Assembly: GCA_015227615.1 (NCBI GenBank) | Contig: JAALGZ010000009.1 | Location: 744,001 to 808,000, forward strand | Direction of reading: 5' to 3' | DNA from: Labyrinthula sp. Ha | Lineage: Eukaryota > Sar > Bigyra > Labyrinthulida > Labyrinthulaceae | DNA length: 64,000 nucleotides | Shown here: positions 1-11,556 of the stretch, piece after piece | How the letters are laid out: each line of letters opens with the position of its first letter | How positions within the stretch are numbered: position 1 is the first letter of the stretch | Program-made: the position numbers and the translations under genes | The notes under the pieces: model-generated | What the model saw: only the letters and a program-made list of their open reading frames with translations | Database searches by the model: none | What the model was told of the DNA's origin: nothing

Positions 1-2874
1 GCGGACACCCATTACAGAAAAAATAGTATCCCAATGCTTCTCTTACCTAGAGGTTCTCCATGCTGGATTATATTCACTCTTTTTTACTTAATGAATTTGT
101 AATTTTCTTTGGTGAAATTTCTTCTATGGGGATTTCCTAGTGATAAAAATATTTAAAGGTTGCTATTTTCTAACCAGTAAGAGTTTAAAATTTCAATATT
201 GATAAGAAAAAATGGTTAAAAATAATAAATTCAAGAACCCCTACTTATGTTGATTTGCTTTGACGAAACTGATAGCATGAAAGGAGTTTTGAAATTCTCT
301 CCGATTCTATCTGTATTTTTCTTTAAGTGCATCTTTAGCTTTAAAACATTAACTTGAACACTTTGTTTACTTACTAAAATAAACACAACTTGCGGAAATA
401 CCTATCTAATAGAAACTGTTTAATCAAATTTTCATACAACAAGTATTAGTTATGATATAAAGCCTTGCCTGACATTCTTTTACAGTTTATTATTAAATCT
501 AAAAATTTAATTTCAATAAAGCCCAAAATCTCTAAAATAAGATCGATTGAATAAGTAAGAAACTTATTGATTTTGTTTTTCTTAATTTTTCTAGCACTTG
601 AGCTTAATTTTACTCAGAAATTCCTCTTCCAAATACTTAGGAATAGAGTTCATATAGAAGGCAAAACTCTATTTTCCTAGGAACTGTGAAGCATCAATAA
701 TATTTTAATTGCTACAAATTATTTATATTTATTATTTTTGAGTATGATCATGAAGTTAGTTTAAATACCCAACTATCGAGCAAAATTATTTAGAGTGCTA
801 AACTTTTACCATCTGACGCAGATCTAAAAAAACTGTACGAGCTAATATAATATTTACTTACATTTTTTGGAGAAACTATACCCAAAAGGAAAAAATTAAG
901 CTAATATGGCAGCGTTTTTTTAGATTTAAGCTCTAAATGAAATTTATTTAAGCTATTAGCTTCACTTAAATATAGTTGGCAATGTATCTATCCAGCAAAG
1001 CTTAGTTCTTAATGGTTAATATTTCTATTATGAACAACAAAATTTTCAAATACACTTACTGCTTGAATAGGCTTTTCATTTTATGATCTAACACTGAATA
1101 TAACTCTCCTTTAAACATTATTTTCCTTGAACAATTGTCTTAGTTACCTTGGTTCTTATTAATGACTGCTAGGTGGTTCTAGTTTATTCATTTATTTTGC
1201 ATTGTTAAACTTAGTTATGAAAATATTTCTCTAGAGAATTTTCACAAATAACTCTGAAGTATTATTATATATTCAATAATGTTTCCAGCGTATATGCAAT
1301 AAACTTTACATGAATAGCACGGGTACACATACAAACACCAGTGTACCATCTCAAAAATAGTATAATGAAATATCTGATTACTCGGCATGCAAAGGATTTC
1401 TCAGTGTCCAAAAATATTCAGGAAAGAACTAGATACATATATAAATCCGTTCTTTTTATGGGATGGTAGGGTACCAAAGATACTGACGCATCTATTACAA
1501 GCTCATTCGTGAATATTGGGAGCTCTATGTGGTTAATCCTGTTTATTGCTCTTTGTTGTTCAAACGAAGTTCATAATTTGTTAATCTTATTAACTTGTAG
1601 CAATAAAGTCATATGTGGTAAATAAATAGTTTCTTGTAGTCTGCAAAGTTGCTATTTTTCCAGCTAAATAAACACAATGTAGCTCAAATGTTTCTCTTTT
1701 CCTACAAATATTTTTGCATTTCTTTGATAGTATTATTGGTATTTTGGAATCTGAAAATTAAACTTACTTAGCATGGTATACAATAAAAATTGATTTCAGA
1801 CACTATTGTTTCTAAGCATACCGTTGTAGACAGCCGAATTGAGTTAAGTACATCGAAAATGTAGGTAACAATAGCTCAGACTTCAATTCTATGGAGCGGG
1901 TGTTAACAATTGTATTGAAGATGAAATATGATATTTGAAAAATATTGACTTATTTTTTACTATTGTTTCAGATTTAGCTGTGATATCTAAATAATTATAA
2001 GCGTTCTTGGTTTAAGCACATTTGCTTTTCTTGTCTTTAGGTGGTTCTCGTGGAAAATCTCGTTAGTTCACAACAATTACTCTTCTTGCTTCTCATATAA
2101 CATTCTTAAAACTTAAGAACATAATATTCTTATAATGGAATATTTCTACTGGGACATCCTAAAATTGAATCATATATTTTGGCTTAAGTCTTACGTGGGC
2201 ATTTGCTTCATCAAGGTGGCATGTGTAGGTAAGGGACGCTACCCGAGAAAGAGCTGTAGTTGGATATAAAGTGAGATTTTTTATTTTCTCTTGTTGCGTG
2301 TTTACCTATCCGCTCCATTATTTTTTATTTTTAGCTTAGAAAACCTTTATATGTTTATTCGAGACTGTATATAGTGATTGGGTTTGTGTTCTGGTTTAAT
2401 GAATATTCTTCTTATCAAGAATTCCTGCTCAATAACTAAAGTAGCATCTTACAAAAATTATGTTCCAGACAGCAGAGGCTATTCTGTTGTAGTTTCTCCA
2501 ATGAGTACTTTAAATGCTAGAGCCTTTGGTTTGTCTTGCTTACTTAGCGGGCAGCAGAAGAGTCACCTTCCAAGACATTCTCCCAAATCCAAAAGATATT
2601 TCTAAAAACATAATCTCACTGAAAGTGAATTAAAGGGTTAGCAGCTACTATATTATGCTAATATATTCGGAAAGTTCTTTCTTTTATAATACTACACTGC
2701 ATTCTTGGAGGTGCTCAATTAAGTACACACCAAGACAGTGAATGTATCCGTGTCGTTATAGATGTAATATACGGTACTGATTGGAATATCTCAACAAAGA
2801 TTTCTTACATATGATTGGCTTAACTGTCCAATTAATTTGCTTCAGCTGATAAACAAAGCAATAACCAAAAGTAA
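1..2874. other. AT-rich intergenic DNA, no gene seen
   Basis: No open frame here has recognisable protein content. The only longer one, ending near 2605, has unlike-coding composition and no ATG at its start. I see no tRNA-like A/B box pair and no long repeat shared with the rest of the window. The last ~150 bases must hold the promoter of the SLP2-like gene that begins at 2875. Confidence 0.5.
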
Positions 2875-3816
2875 ATGTATATCACTCGTCGAACAAGACC
2901 CCTGATGCGCAGCCTGTCTAGCTCCGCCAAGTTCAATTTTGGTATCCAAGTAGTACCCCAGCAAACTGCATATGTTGTGGAGCGATTAGGAAAGTTTCAA
3001 AAAACTCTTCCGCCTGGTCTTCACCTATTAGTCCCCTTCGTAGATAAAATATCATACATACATAGCCTTAAAGAAACTCCAATCCCCATACCCAATCAAC
3101 AAGCAATTACTCAAGATAATGTTACAATATCGATAGATGGAGTGTTATATGTCAAAATTGTTTCTCCAGAAGACGCATCCTACGGTGTAAACAACGTTTT
3201 ATTCGCCGTAACACAACTTGCACAAACTGCCATGAGGTCTGAACTGGGAAAGATTACGTTGGATAAAACTTTCGAAGAAAGAGAAACATTGAACCAAAAA
3301 ATAGTTAGGACGATTAATGAGGCTTCAAAAGCTTGGGGGATCCAATGCTTACGGTACGAAATTCGTGACATTAGCCCACCTGCAGCCGTTAGAACTGCGA
3401 TGGACTCCCAAGCAGAAGCAGAACGACATAAAAGAGCCAAGATTCTTGAATCCGAGGGAGAAAGACGTAGTGTTATTAACATGGCTGAATCAGAAAAACA
3501 GTCTAGAATTCTAGAAGCAGAAGCTGTTGCAGAATCAACTCTTCTCAAGGCGAAAGCTACTGCTCAAGCGTTAGAAATTGTTGGCAAGAGCATACAGTTA
3601 AACGGTCAAGAGGGTGCAAAGCTGCGAGTGGCTGAAAAGTACATAGCTGAATTTGGGAAAATAGCCCAAAAAGGTAACGTTGTGTTACTTGGTGGGGATG
3701 CAGGGGATGTTTCTTCCATGGTAGCAAAAGCGACATCTGTTTACAAAAAGTTAGATCCTGGTTTTCTTTCTGAAAAAAAAATAACTTCTGTTGAGGATGT
3801 ACTACCGAAAGAATAA
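2875..3816 (+). CDS. Stomatin-like protein 2 (SPFH/band 7), mitochondrial
   Basis: A 313-residue single-exon protein of the stomatin/prohibitin (SPFH) superfamily, closest in layout to SLP2 (STOML2), a scaffold of the mitochondrial inner membrane that binds cardiolipin and prohibitins and organises respiratory complexes and proteases. The N-terminus (about residues 1-20) is Arg/Ser-rich without acidic residues, as in a mitochondrial presequence. The SPFH core runs from about residue 25 to 190 with the typical strings VVERLGKFQKTLPPGLH, QAITQDNV and AMRSELGKITLD. A long Ala/Glu/Lys helix (about 190-245) follows, then the conserved C-terminal segment with AEKYIAEFGKIA. Length fits the family. 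The start is the first in-frame ATG. It converges on the PP2C gene, with only 25 bp between stop codons, so the 3' ends of the two transcripts probably overlap. The family call is sure; exact orthology is inferred. Confidence 0.93.
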   Translation: MYITRRTRPLMRSLSSSAKFNFGIQVVPQQTAYVVERLGKFQKTLPPGLHLLVPFVDKISYIHSLKETPIPIPNQQAITQDNVTISIDGVLYVKIVSPEDASYGVNNVLFAVTQLAQTAMRSELGKITLDKTFEERETLNQKIVRTINEASKAWGIQCLRYEIRDISPPAAVRTAMDSQAEAERHKRAKILESEGERRSVINMAESEKQSRILEAEAVAESTLLKAKATAQALEIVGKSIQLNGQEGAKLRVAEKYIAEFGKIAQKGNVVLLGGDAGDVSSMVAKATSVYKKLDPGFLSEKKITSVEDVLPKE

Positions 3817-3841
3817 ATAGGACACTTATTTATCTAAGTAA

Positions 3842-5047
3842 TCAGAACCAGATTACAATCACCGTAACATTGTCTTCTGTCCCTCGTCGTAGGCTTTCTT
3901 CTACAAGGTACTGGGCCATTCTTTCTTTTCTATTGTCTAAAACAGCACGCACAACTTCAGAATCCTCATCAAACTCCTTTGTCCATTGATTCAACCTCCT
4001 TTCAACTTTCCTCCCTTGTTTAGCACCTCCTCCATCCTCAAGCGCACCAACATGGCCACTTAAAATCTGTCCAACAAAGTGAACACATTCCTGGGAACTC
4101 AATACATCCCAAAGTCCATCACTCGCAAGAATACAGAACTCATCCTCTTCAGTAACTAAACCTAAGGATAAAAGATAAAATTACGCTCGTATTTCTTAAT
4201 ATCTGCTTCAGAACTTACAAATGGCTTTTCATGCAGATCCCCAAGTGCACGTGAAACAGCAAGGCAATTATTTATTCTATAAGCACCCATTCCTGGAACA
4301 GGTTGTCTATCTGGGCCAGTTAATCCATCCCAAGAAACTCTTCCACCTAGTGCTTCAACCCTTTCCCTTTCATTTGGGGCATTGGGTTTGTGATCTACTG
4401 TTAAATCGTAGGCGACTCCATTTCTACTTAATACAGCTCTACTATCTCCAATGTTCACAGAAACCTATATATTAGGATGAAAACAAACATACTAAGGAGT
4501 TTTCAGAAAGGAATATTCCAACAGCACAGGAACCTTGGAACTGGAATGCTGGGTTGGCGAGGATTTCATCATTCGCCTTCTTGAAGGATTTCTTAAAGCT
4601 TTCAGAGGGTTTGAAGGATTGGAGAAAGGTATTAAAATAAGATAGGATATTATCATACAGGTATTTTGAGACTTTATCTCCTCCATGTCCGTCAAACACT
4701 GCAAAAACTCGTTCTGAAGATTGAAACTATATAAAAGGGTTACCTTGTGGACAAACAACGTGGAAGTCCTCCATCCGCGGTCTGTTTCCTCTAAATTTCA
4801 AATGAAATGGATATATTTACTTTGTAGCAAAGTGCGATATAATTCGTTTTCTGGATTTTTTTGAAACTTGGGACTGTTTAATATCTGGTTTGATTCTAAA
4901 AAGATAATTTCGAGGAGAAAAATGTACGAAGTGGGTTCATCTTTAGGTTTTTTATCAAAGAATTGATTGGATTGTGACTATGTAACTTTAAGAATGAAGA
5001 TAAAATACAAATGGGATGTTGATGCCATACAGGGAAACGAGAACCAT
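3842..5047 (-). CDS. PP2C-family protein phosphatase, seven exons with tiny introns
   Basis: A metal-dependent Ser/Thr phosphatase (PPM/PP2C). I reconstructed the exons on the minus strand as 5047-5009, 4977-4928, 4895-4821, 4790-4744, 4713-4493, 4464-4185 and 4161-3842, giving 343 residues in one frame. The introns are 31, 32, 30, 30, 28 and 23 nt, all GTA...AG. Splicing restores the full set of family motifs: [18 protein letters not shown] (metal-binding Asp and Gly), [30 protein letters not shown], the AVSRALGD region, [10 protein letters not shown] and the last metal-site motif [10 protein letters not shown]. The two 5'-most exons encode a Lys/Ser-rich non-conserved leader; they were chosen because they alone give a frame-consistent ATG, so they are less sure than exons 3-7. 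The three 30-nt-class junctions matter because the 30-nt introns carry in-frame stops. Substrate unknown. It converges on the SLP2-like gene. Confidence 0.88.
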
Positions 5048-6390
5048 GGAGCTTCTATAAATCATGTTGTTTGCTCTTGAATACATCGTTCAATTTCATG
5101 GCTGACACATTTAGCCATAGCTGAAACCGTGTTGAATTCGTTTTTGGGAAATAAAGTTCAATCTAGTATAAATCTTATTCACACAAAAATATTAAATGCA
5201 AACTGCTTTCAGAATGTTTATGAGTTTTACTGAAGTATAAATAGGTCCTCAGAATCTTCCAGTCACCATATACTTGACACTACGCAGCTACTTTGGAATA
5301 ACGTAGATTGTTTCATTCAAGAGTACTGATTACTCTAGAACAACTCCTTTTTCTTCATCTTCACCAGACGTTGTACTAATCAAAGAGGTTGGAAACAATG
5401 GTTTCAAGAAAACTCAAGGATTAATAGAATCTTTTAACCAGTCCATAAATGGGCTGGGTTCTCAGGCAGACCACGGAACGATCTACCGGCATACCTATTT
5501 TCATGTCATGACAAGCACTCTAAGGCTCAAACTGTGTCTTCAAAGTCAGGGACAAGATTCCTGTTGTAAAGTTTTCTTTTTAGAAATAGACTAAAAGTTA
5601 GAATTTACTTTTTAATTTACGCCTGGACTTGTGACGATAACCTTAAAAAATTTTGAGTCAAGTGGAACAGAAAAGGAGAAAGCAAAGGAAGGAGCTCGGA
5701 ACTAACATAAAAACCAATAGACGGAAAGTCTGTGTTACATATTAGACTCCAAAGAGGGGTATAACAAGCAGCCAGTTAATAAAAAGAATGAACTGCTTTC
5801 ATCAAGACTGTACAGTTGCCTTACTCGCAAAGAAATAACCAAGCTGCATCCCATTTCACCAACTGTGTCATCCCTGTCTCTGTTACTTGCTAAATTGTCA
5901 TAGGTACCGAGTCTTTATAACCTTTTGTTGCTAAAATAGTTGTTTATAGTAGAATTTGAATCTGAAGCTTAGTATTTAGAAGTCAATGCCCTCTAATACC
6001 AGTTAGATTCATTGACCACAACGTCAAACCAATGAAGCCGTCTAGAATGCCTAAGCACCAAATCCAGATTATTTGAAAGGTTTTCTATATTTTCATGTAT
6101 TGTTTTACTCATTTCTTAGGTTCTGCAAAGATTATAAGAATGAACCTCAATTGTTGTGTTTCTAGAGCAATGACTTTTCCTCAAGATTGTGATCATGTCT
6201 AGGTAGCTAATGTCAATTACAGTAAAAACATTCGGTTATTTTCCACTTTTCTTCTCAACTAAAATCTACTTCCATGCTCACCTCTCTTTTGACTGTCACA
6301 TAAGGTTCTGGTTTCTGCGACAGAGCGAAAAGCCGGAGTAAATCAGAAAATTTAGCGGTAATAGATGGTAAACCGATCATTCACTACAGG
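5048..6390. other. Intergenic DNA upstream of PP2C
   Basis: No gene is visible on either strand. The part next to 5047 must hold the PP2C promoter. Nothing else stands out until the retroelement relic that starts near 6397. Confidence 0.45.
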
Positions 6391-6396
6391 TTATAA

Positions 6397-6790
6397 CCAA
6401 AAGCAAATGACTTGATAATACAGAACAGTAAAATAGAAGTAGTAAGAAAATATAAGTATCTAGGCTCTATGCTCGATGGCCAAGGAATTAATTCAGGTGC
6501 AATAGTTGAAAAAAAGTTGGAAGCACATAGCCAAATAAACAGGCTAAGAGTAATCTTATTATCAGCCAACGTCTACAAGAGAACCAAGGAAAATCTAGCA
6601 GGAGCAATAAATGTTGCGTCAATAACATATAATACTGAAAATTGGCCCCCAAAACTCCTTCACAAATAAAGTCTTACCCAAAGTAACCAGAGAACTTGAG
6701 AAGCTTATTGACAAATTTGACCAATACAACCTTACACTTGGAGAAGAAAATATGGACCTTATAACGATAGTTTAGTCAACACGGGTAAAT
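6397..6790 (+). mobile_element. Decayed non-LTR retrotransposon, C-terminal reverse transcriptase part
   Basis: One frame (6397-6669) reads through the end of a LINE-type reverse transcriptase. It contains KYKYLGSMLDGQG, then a helical stretch with evenly spaced Lys/Leu, then VYKRTKENLAGAI and ITYNTENW. These match the order 'fKYLGs...ktK..l......llYgaEtW' that closes the RT domain of many LINEs. There is no upstream catalytic YxDD, the frame has no ATG, and it is stopped at 6667-6669. A further coding-like stretch continues to about 6790 with interruptions. It is a dead fragment. The strand is A-rich, as LINE sense strands often are. Confidence 0.62.
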
Positions 6791-7930
6791 AATATATCAG
6801 AGGAAAATCTTTGTGAACGAAAAACTCCTGCTTTTAGGGAGCACCAAGAGTTTAACCCTGCTCTACAACCTCTATCAAAACCTAAATATTACGCAGAGGC
6901 TATACGGATATATGTAGAAGAATCATGACCTCTTGAAACCCTCGGCTCCATCACAAATATCAAACCAGCAAACAAACGAGAACCAACCTTCAGCACAAGA
7001 GAACAAGGAAGAAAATGACAGACGGGACCGGAATAGTAGCCAGGAAATAACGATGGAATGAGAAGAATGATACCACCATGTCCCATACTTCGTCCGATAT
7101 ACAACATGCAAAATCTCTCCACACAGCTTATACATAGTAGAATCACACCCATAGCCACAAGAGAAACAAAAAGAAAAACTCGCGGAGGCCGAGGTATGAA
7201 CTAGCTGGTGTGTATTCAACTCCTAGAGCATATCAACGAGTGTACAGAAAGAACAGAAAACCACCCAAGCAGCATGAATTCTGGCCCTGAATCGACAACC
7301 AACATAATACAAAATAACAGCTGAAACATCATCTCTTATCGGAACTCACTTCAACACGCACTAAGGAAACTAAACGGAAAATGAAGAAGAAATCCACGAG
7401 CTTCCAAAAACAAAGACCTGCAAAACCCCACAAAAAGCAATGAACCAAGCCGAAAACAACAAAGAAACTCACTTCTCAACAGAATACCTAACCTCCATAA
7501 AACAGACAAACTTCAAAATGCCTCAAACACCTCTCAACAACTCTTGGACGAAGAACCTTACTGTATAGAAGAAGCACATCCACTAAAAGATCTAAATAGA
7601 CCAGGATAATATTTACTCTGCGGAAAACAGGAGCAGGAAGTATATAGGAACAGATAAGAACAGCAACTTGACGCCAAAAACTTCTTGATCGCCTGAAATG
7701 GACACACGTGAGAGTCTCATCTTTTTATGCAATTTTTACATTTTAGATATTAATGTGGGTTATAACATCTCGGACTTAATTTTGGGAAATCATCGAATAG
7801 GACCCAGACAAATAGTTTGGCCAACCAGCTTCATGGAAACCTGAAAACGAGACAATCAGAAGACGATGACAACAAGGAACATAATAGAGGACTCAATAGC
7901 CAAGAGAATTGTCAAGCTTAGTAACATTGT
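6791..7930 (+). mobile_element. A/C-rich stretch, probably more of the same decayed element
   Basis: From about 6900 to 7700 the + strand is strikingly rich in A and C and poor in T compared with the flanks, with short coding-like runs broken by stops (for example one near 7490-7610 with EEPYCIEEAHPLKDL). It lies directly downstream of the reverse-transcriptase relic in the same orientation. I infer that it is the decayed tail of that element or a nested insertion. I recognise no domain. The minus-strand open frames here look like by-products of the composition. Confidence 0.3.
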
Positions 7931-8408
7931 ACGTAGATCTTAATGGTAGTCAACCCCTCACTGCAGGGTTAGACTATAAAGCCCAATAAACTCCCTTAAG
8001 AACTTGAACTTGTTTAAGTTAAGTTTATTCTAAATTCAATTCCAACTTTCGTAAATGAGTTTTCGAAACATATCGGTGTATCCGATAAGGATTCCCAGGT
8101 GCACTGTAATTACTGTACTGCTTTTTTCCTTAGATAAGCAGAATTACCACAGGACTGTAATCCTTTAACATCCAATAATATATCAACATTTTGTAAATCA
8201 ACCAATAATATTCCATTGGATACCTAAGTTGGATTCTAGAAAAAGCACATATACCCAAAAATTAAAAAACGAAGAAATCGGAAGAATATCTTTCCGTTTA
8301 AAATAAAATAAATTTCCGATCTAATCATACGCAAAATCAATAGATAAAACGATTAACATAAAGAACTTGCGGAGTACATTAAACAAACTAAGAATACCAT
8401 CATATACC

Positions 8409-10574
8409 ATGTCTTCAGAAGTTAGTTACACAGCACAGGGAGATTTGAAAGTTCACCCAGTTCTCCACACGACAGTTACCAACGAAATTTGCTCAGATTC
8501 TCCTATTACAGCTTCGAAATTCTATTCTACCTTGGAAACACTACTTAACGAGTTTTCCAACCGGAACTCTGCTCTTTTACGGAAGAGAGATGCATTACAA
8601 GCGCAGATTGACGCATACCATCTTGAGACGGAATCCCAGCCTTTTGATATGGCAAAATATGCTGCTTTTCTTGCCCAGATTGGATACTTAGTGCCAGAAG
8701 GGCCTGATTTTAGTTTGTCCACTGAAAATGTTGATCCAGAGATAGCTACTGTGTCTGCTCCGCAGCTGGTTGTCCCGGTTGATAAAGCTAGATTTGCTTT
8801 AAACGCAGCAAATGCGCGATGGGGATCTTTGTTGGATGCATTTTATGGGACGGACGCAGGACCACCTCAAACTGCTGGACTTGAAAAAGGCTCCGGTTAC
8901 AATCCAAAAAGAGGAGATGCTGTTTTTGCCATGGCACATGATCTACTAGACAAGTATTATCCACTTCAGAACGGAGAGTGGAAAGATCTAGAAGCTATCG
9001 ACGCAGGAATAAAACTTAAAAACCCGAAACAACTTGTTGGAATTAAGGAAGGTGGGGTTTTGTTAGTTCATAACGATCTCCACACTGAAATTGTTATTAA
9101 TCCAGCCGGGAATGCAGGTAAACATCATAAAGCAGGTGTAAACGATATTATATTTGAAGCCGCAGCAACCGCAATAGCCGATTTCGAAGACTCTGTAGCT
9201 GCGGTAGATGCTTTTGACAAGTCTGTGATATATAAGAATTGGGCTGGGTTGATGAAAGGAACATTGGAAGAAACATTTAGCAAGAATGGAAAGACATTAA
9301 CCAGAAAATTAAATGCTGATCGTGAATGGTTCAAACCAGGCACCCAAGAGAAGTTCACGCTCCCTGGAAGAGTTGTCTTTTTGGTTAGAAACGTAGGTCT
9401 TCATATGTATAACGATATGGTTTTGTATAAAAATCAACCTGTGCCTGAAGGCTTTGTGGATCTAGTTGTTACAGCTGCTTGTGCTTTCCACGATTTTAGA
9501 TCTGGAAAAGAGTTGTTGAATTCAAGAACTGGAAGTGTTTACATTGTAAAACCAAAGCAGCATGGACCAGAAGAGGTTGCATTTACGGTGTCTATGTTTT
9601 CTCGTGTAGAAGAACTTCTAGATCTACCAGAGAATTGCTTGAAAATTGGTATAATGGATGAGGAAAGAAGAACTACTGTAAACTTGAAAGAATGCATCAG
9701 AGCAGCTAAGGAGAGATGCATTTTTATCAATACTGGATTTATGGACAGAACAGGAGATGAGTTTCATACAAGTATGAGACTTGGCGTTTTTGAGACCAGA
9801 GTTGGTGTTAAAAAGGCTAAATGGCTGCCTGCGTACGAAGCATGGAATGTTGATGTGGGTATTAAGTGTGGACTAAAGGGAAAGGCTCAGATTGGAAAAG
9901 GTATGTGGGCAGAACCTGATGCCATGAAAAATATGCTTGCTACAAAAATCTCTCATCTAGAACAAGGTGCAACATGTGCTTGGGTTCCATCACCAACTGC
10001 GGCTACTATTCACGCACTTCACTACCACGAGCTTTATGTTCCGGATGTTCTCAGTAAAATAGGCGACGAGATTAAGAAAACAGGTGGTCGGGGGAAGCTA
10101 GAAGATATTCTAACACCGCCCCTTCTTGAATTTTCAAACCGTAACTTCTCTGCTGCTGAGGTTGCCAAGCAGCTTGATGATAATGCACAGAGTATTTTAG
10201 GATACGTTGTTCGTTGGGTTATAATGGGAGTTGGATGTTCAAAGGTTCCTGATATTAATAATGTAGCCTTAATGGAAGATAGGGCTACTCTGAGAATTAA
10301 CTCGCAGCATTTAGGTAACTGGCTGCTCCACGGAGTCGTTACAGAGGAGCAAATTATTGAAAGTTTTCAGAGAATGGCTAAAATCGTTGACGAGCAGAAC
10401 AAAGGACAAGCTGGATATAAACCTATGGTAGGAAATTTCGAAACCAATAATGGATATTTATGCGCCCTTGAACTTGTGTTTAATAGCTTGAAAGTTGAGA
10501 ACGGACTTACTGAATATAGCTTAACTAAATTTCGCCGCGCAGAGAAGGCCCTTCAGAGAAGTGCTAAACTGTAA
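8409..10574 (+). CDS. Malate synthase, isoform G, with PTS1-like C-terminus
   Basis: Malate synthase condenses glyoxylate with acetyl-CoA to give malate, the second dedicated step of the glyoxylate cycle. The 721-residue length fits isoform G (about 720) and not the shorter form A (about 540). Strings matching form G include GYLVPEGPDF, the ALNAANARWGSL run, VFLVRNVGLHMYND (catalytic Arg), GIMDEERRTTVN (Mg-binding Glu), GFMDRTGDEFHTSM (Mg-binding Asp) and LMEDRATLRINSQ (catalytic Asp region). The start is the ATG at 8409; a longer frame upstream would have to begin at a TTG. The protein ends in Ala-Lys-Leu, a known variant of the PTS1 peroxisome signal, so a peroxisomal (glyoxysomal) location is likely. 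There are no introns. It converges on the tetraspanin-like gene, with 58 bp between stops. A succinate/fumarate-like carrier 15 kb away fits the same pathway. Confidence 0.96.
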   Translation: MSSEVSYTAQGDLKVHPVLHTTVTNEICSDSPITASKFYSTLETLLNEFSNRNSALLRKRDALQAQIDAYHLETESQPFDMAKYAAFLAQIGYLVPEGPDFSLSTENVDPEIATVSAPQLVVPVDKARFALNAANARWGSLLDAFYGTDAGPPQTAGLEKGSGYNPKRGDAVFAMAHDLLDKYYPLQNGEWKDLEAIDAGIKLKNPKQLVGIKEGGVLLVHNDLHTEIVINPAGNAGKHHKAGVNDIIFEAAATAIADFEDSVAAVDAFDKSVIYKNWAGLMKGTLEETFSKNGKTLTRKLNADREWFKPGTQEKFTLPGRVVFLVRNVGLHMYNDMVLYKNQPVPEGFVDLVVTAACAFHDFRSGKELLNSRTGSVYIVKPKQHGPEEVAFTVSMFSRVEELLDLPENCLKIGIMDEERRTTVNLKECIRAAKERCIFINTGFMDRTGDEFHTSMRLGVFETRVGVKKAKWLPAYEAWNVDVGIKCGLKGKAQIGKGMWAEPDAMKNMLATKISHLEQGATCAWVPSPTAATIHALHYHELYVPDVLSKIGDEIKKTGGRGKLEDILTPPLLEFSNRNFSAAEVAKQLDDNAQSILGYVVRWVIMGVGCSKVPDINNVALMEDRATLRINSQHLGNWLLHGVVTEEQIIESFQRMAKIVDEQNKGQAGYKPMVGNFETNNGYLCALELVFNSLKVENGLTEYSLTKFRRAEKALQRSAKL

Positions 10575-10632
10575 ACATTAAGTTTTAACCCAATATTTTT
10601 CGATTTGTGTACTGTTTCAAAGTTGATAATAT

Positions 10633-11556
10633 CTATATTAGTCTATCAATAGATTCTTTTTTTTGTTTTCCTTGCATTCCAAAATCATCAAAATATGAGC
10701 CTTGATTAGCACAGAGAAGAACGCAGCTAGCAACGACATTAAGGAACACAAGTATTCCCAAGATAATGAAAACAACTCCTATTGGAAGAATAATTGCTTC
10801 TAAAAATGCCCCGAAATCTGAGACAAACTGAGCCTCTGAATCAACTAAACCACCGCAAGCGCCGTCTTCCTGTGCGCCAACTAATGAGTTTCCATTGACC
10901 TGCGCATTCTCTAAGGCGTTACAGACATTTGTATTTTCAATTCTATCTAATGCGTCATCATACGTGCTAGCGAAGAAAAAACAAACATCTGTTGACTCAG
11001 GATCTAAGGCAAGTGCATCACCGCAGGATCCAATTCGATCAAGTCCAAACTCATCAGCACAACAGGTATTGAATGCAGCTATTATGAAATCATTAATTCT
11101 AGTCTCCACACGCTCGTTTAAATTATCGTTGTTGTTTGCATCTTGGGCATTAATCTCGTCAATGCCATCTACGATGAACGTAAAAAGACCTCCAATGAAA
11201 ATTAATACGACAGAGAGACTGAAAGATGCTAAGATATACACAATCATTGCAAACTTGCTTCTTTTCTTGACAGCAAAGAATCCTAATATAGAGGTAAGAC
11301 TTAAGAAACCAGAGGCAACGGCTGCGCCAATCAACCCAGCTTCATCCAGTGCCTCGACCACATCACCTTGTTCAGCAGACAACACCAATACGAAAGCTAA
11401 CAAACCTAGCCCCGTTATAAAGTTGATAAAGCAAATGTAGAGGATCCACTTAATTGATAACCCACTACAACAACTTAGTTTCGACTCTACAGCATGGTTG
11501 ATACGTACGGACTGTTCTACAAACTGTGCTCGAAAATCTCTGTCTTCCTGTTTCAT
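10633..11556 (-). CDS. Tetraspanin-like four-helix membrane protein
   Basis: A 307-residue protein with the tetraspanin plan. It has a short cytoplasmic N-terminus with a Cys pair near residues 29-30 (a possible palmitoylation site), TM1 about 37-61, a small loop, TM2 about 73-96, TM3 about 103-129, a large extracellular loop about 130-253, TM4 about 254-283 and a short Lys-rich tail. The large loop has a Cys-Cys pair (165-166) and further cysteines at about 178, 192, 212 and 234, as expected for the disulfide-bonded tetraspanin loop. The strict CCG motif is CCA here, so it is a divergent member or an analogue. Tetraspanins organise membrane microdomains and vesicle traffic. The start is an ATG at 11556. 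Confidence 0.62.
   Translation of the reverse strand: MKQEDRDFRAQFVEQSVRINHAVESKLSCCSGLSIKWILYICFINFITGLGLLAFVLVLSAEQGDVVEALDEAGLIGAAVASGFLSLTSILGFFAVKKRSKFAMIVYILASFSLSVVLIFIGGLFTFIVDGIDEINAQDANNNDNLNERVETRINDFIIAAFNTCCADEFGLDRIGSCGDALALDPESTDVCFFFASTYDDALDRIENTNVCNALENAQVNGNSLVGAQEDGACGGLVDSEAQFVSDFGAFLEAIILPIGVVFIILGILVFLNVVASCVLLCANQGSYFDDFGMQGKQKKESIDRLI

Noticed and set aside
3180-3548. 122-codon minus-strand frame inside the SLP2 gene
   Set aside because: It lies opposite a conserved coding sequence and has no recognisable content.
8367-8408. Longer N-terminus for malate synthase with a presequence-like start
   Set aside because: The frame would have to begin at TTG. The ATG at 8409 gives the family's usual length.
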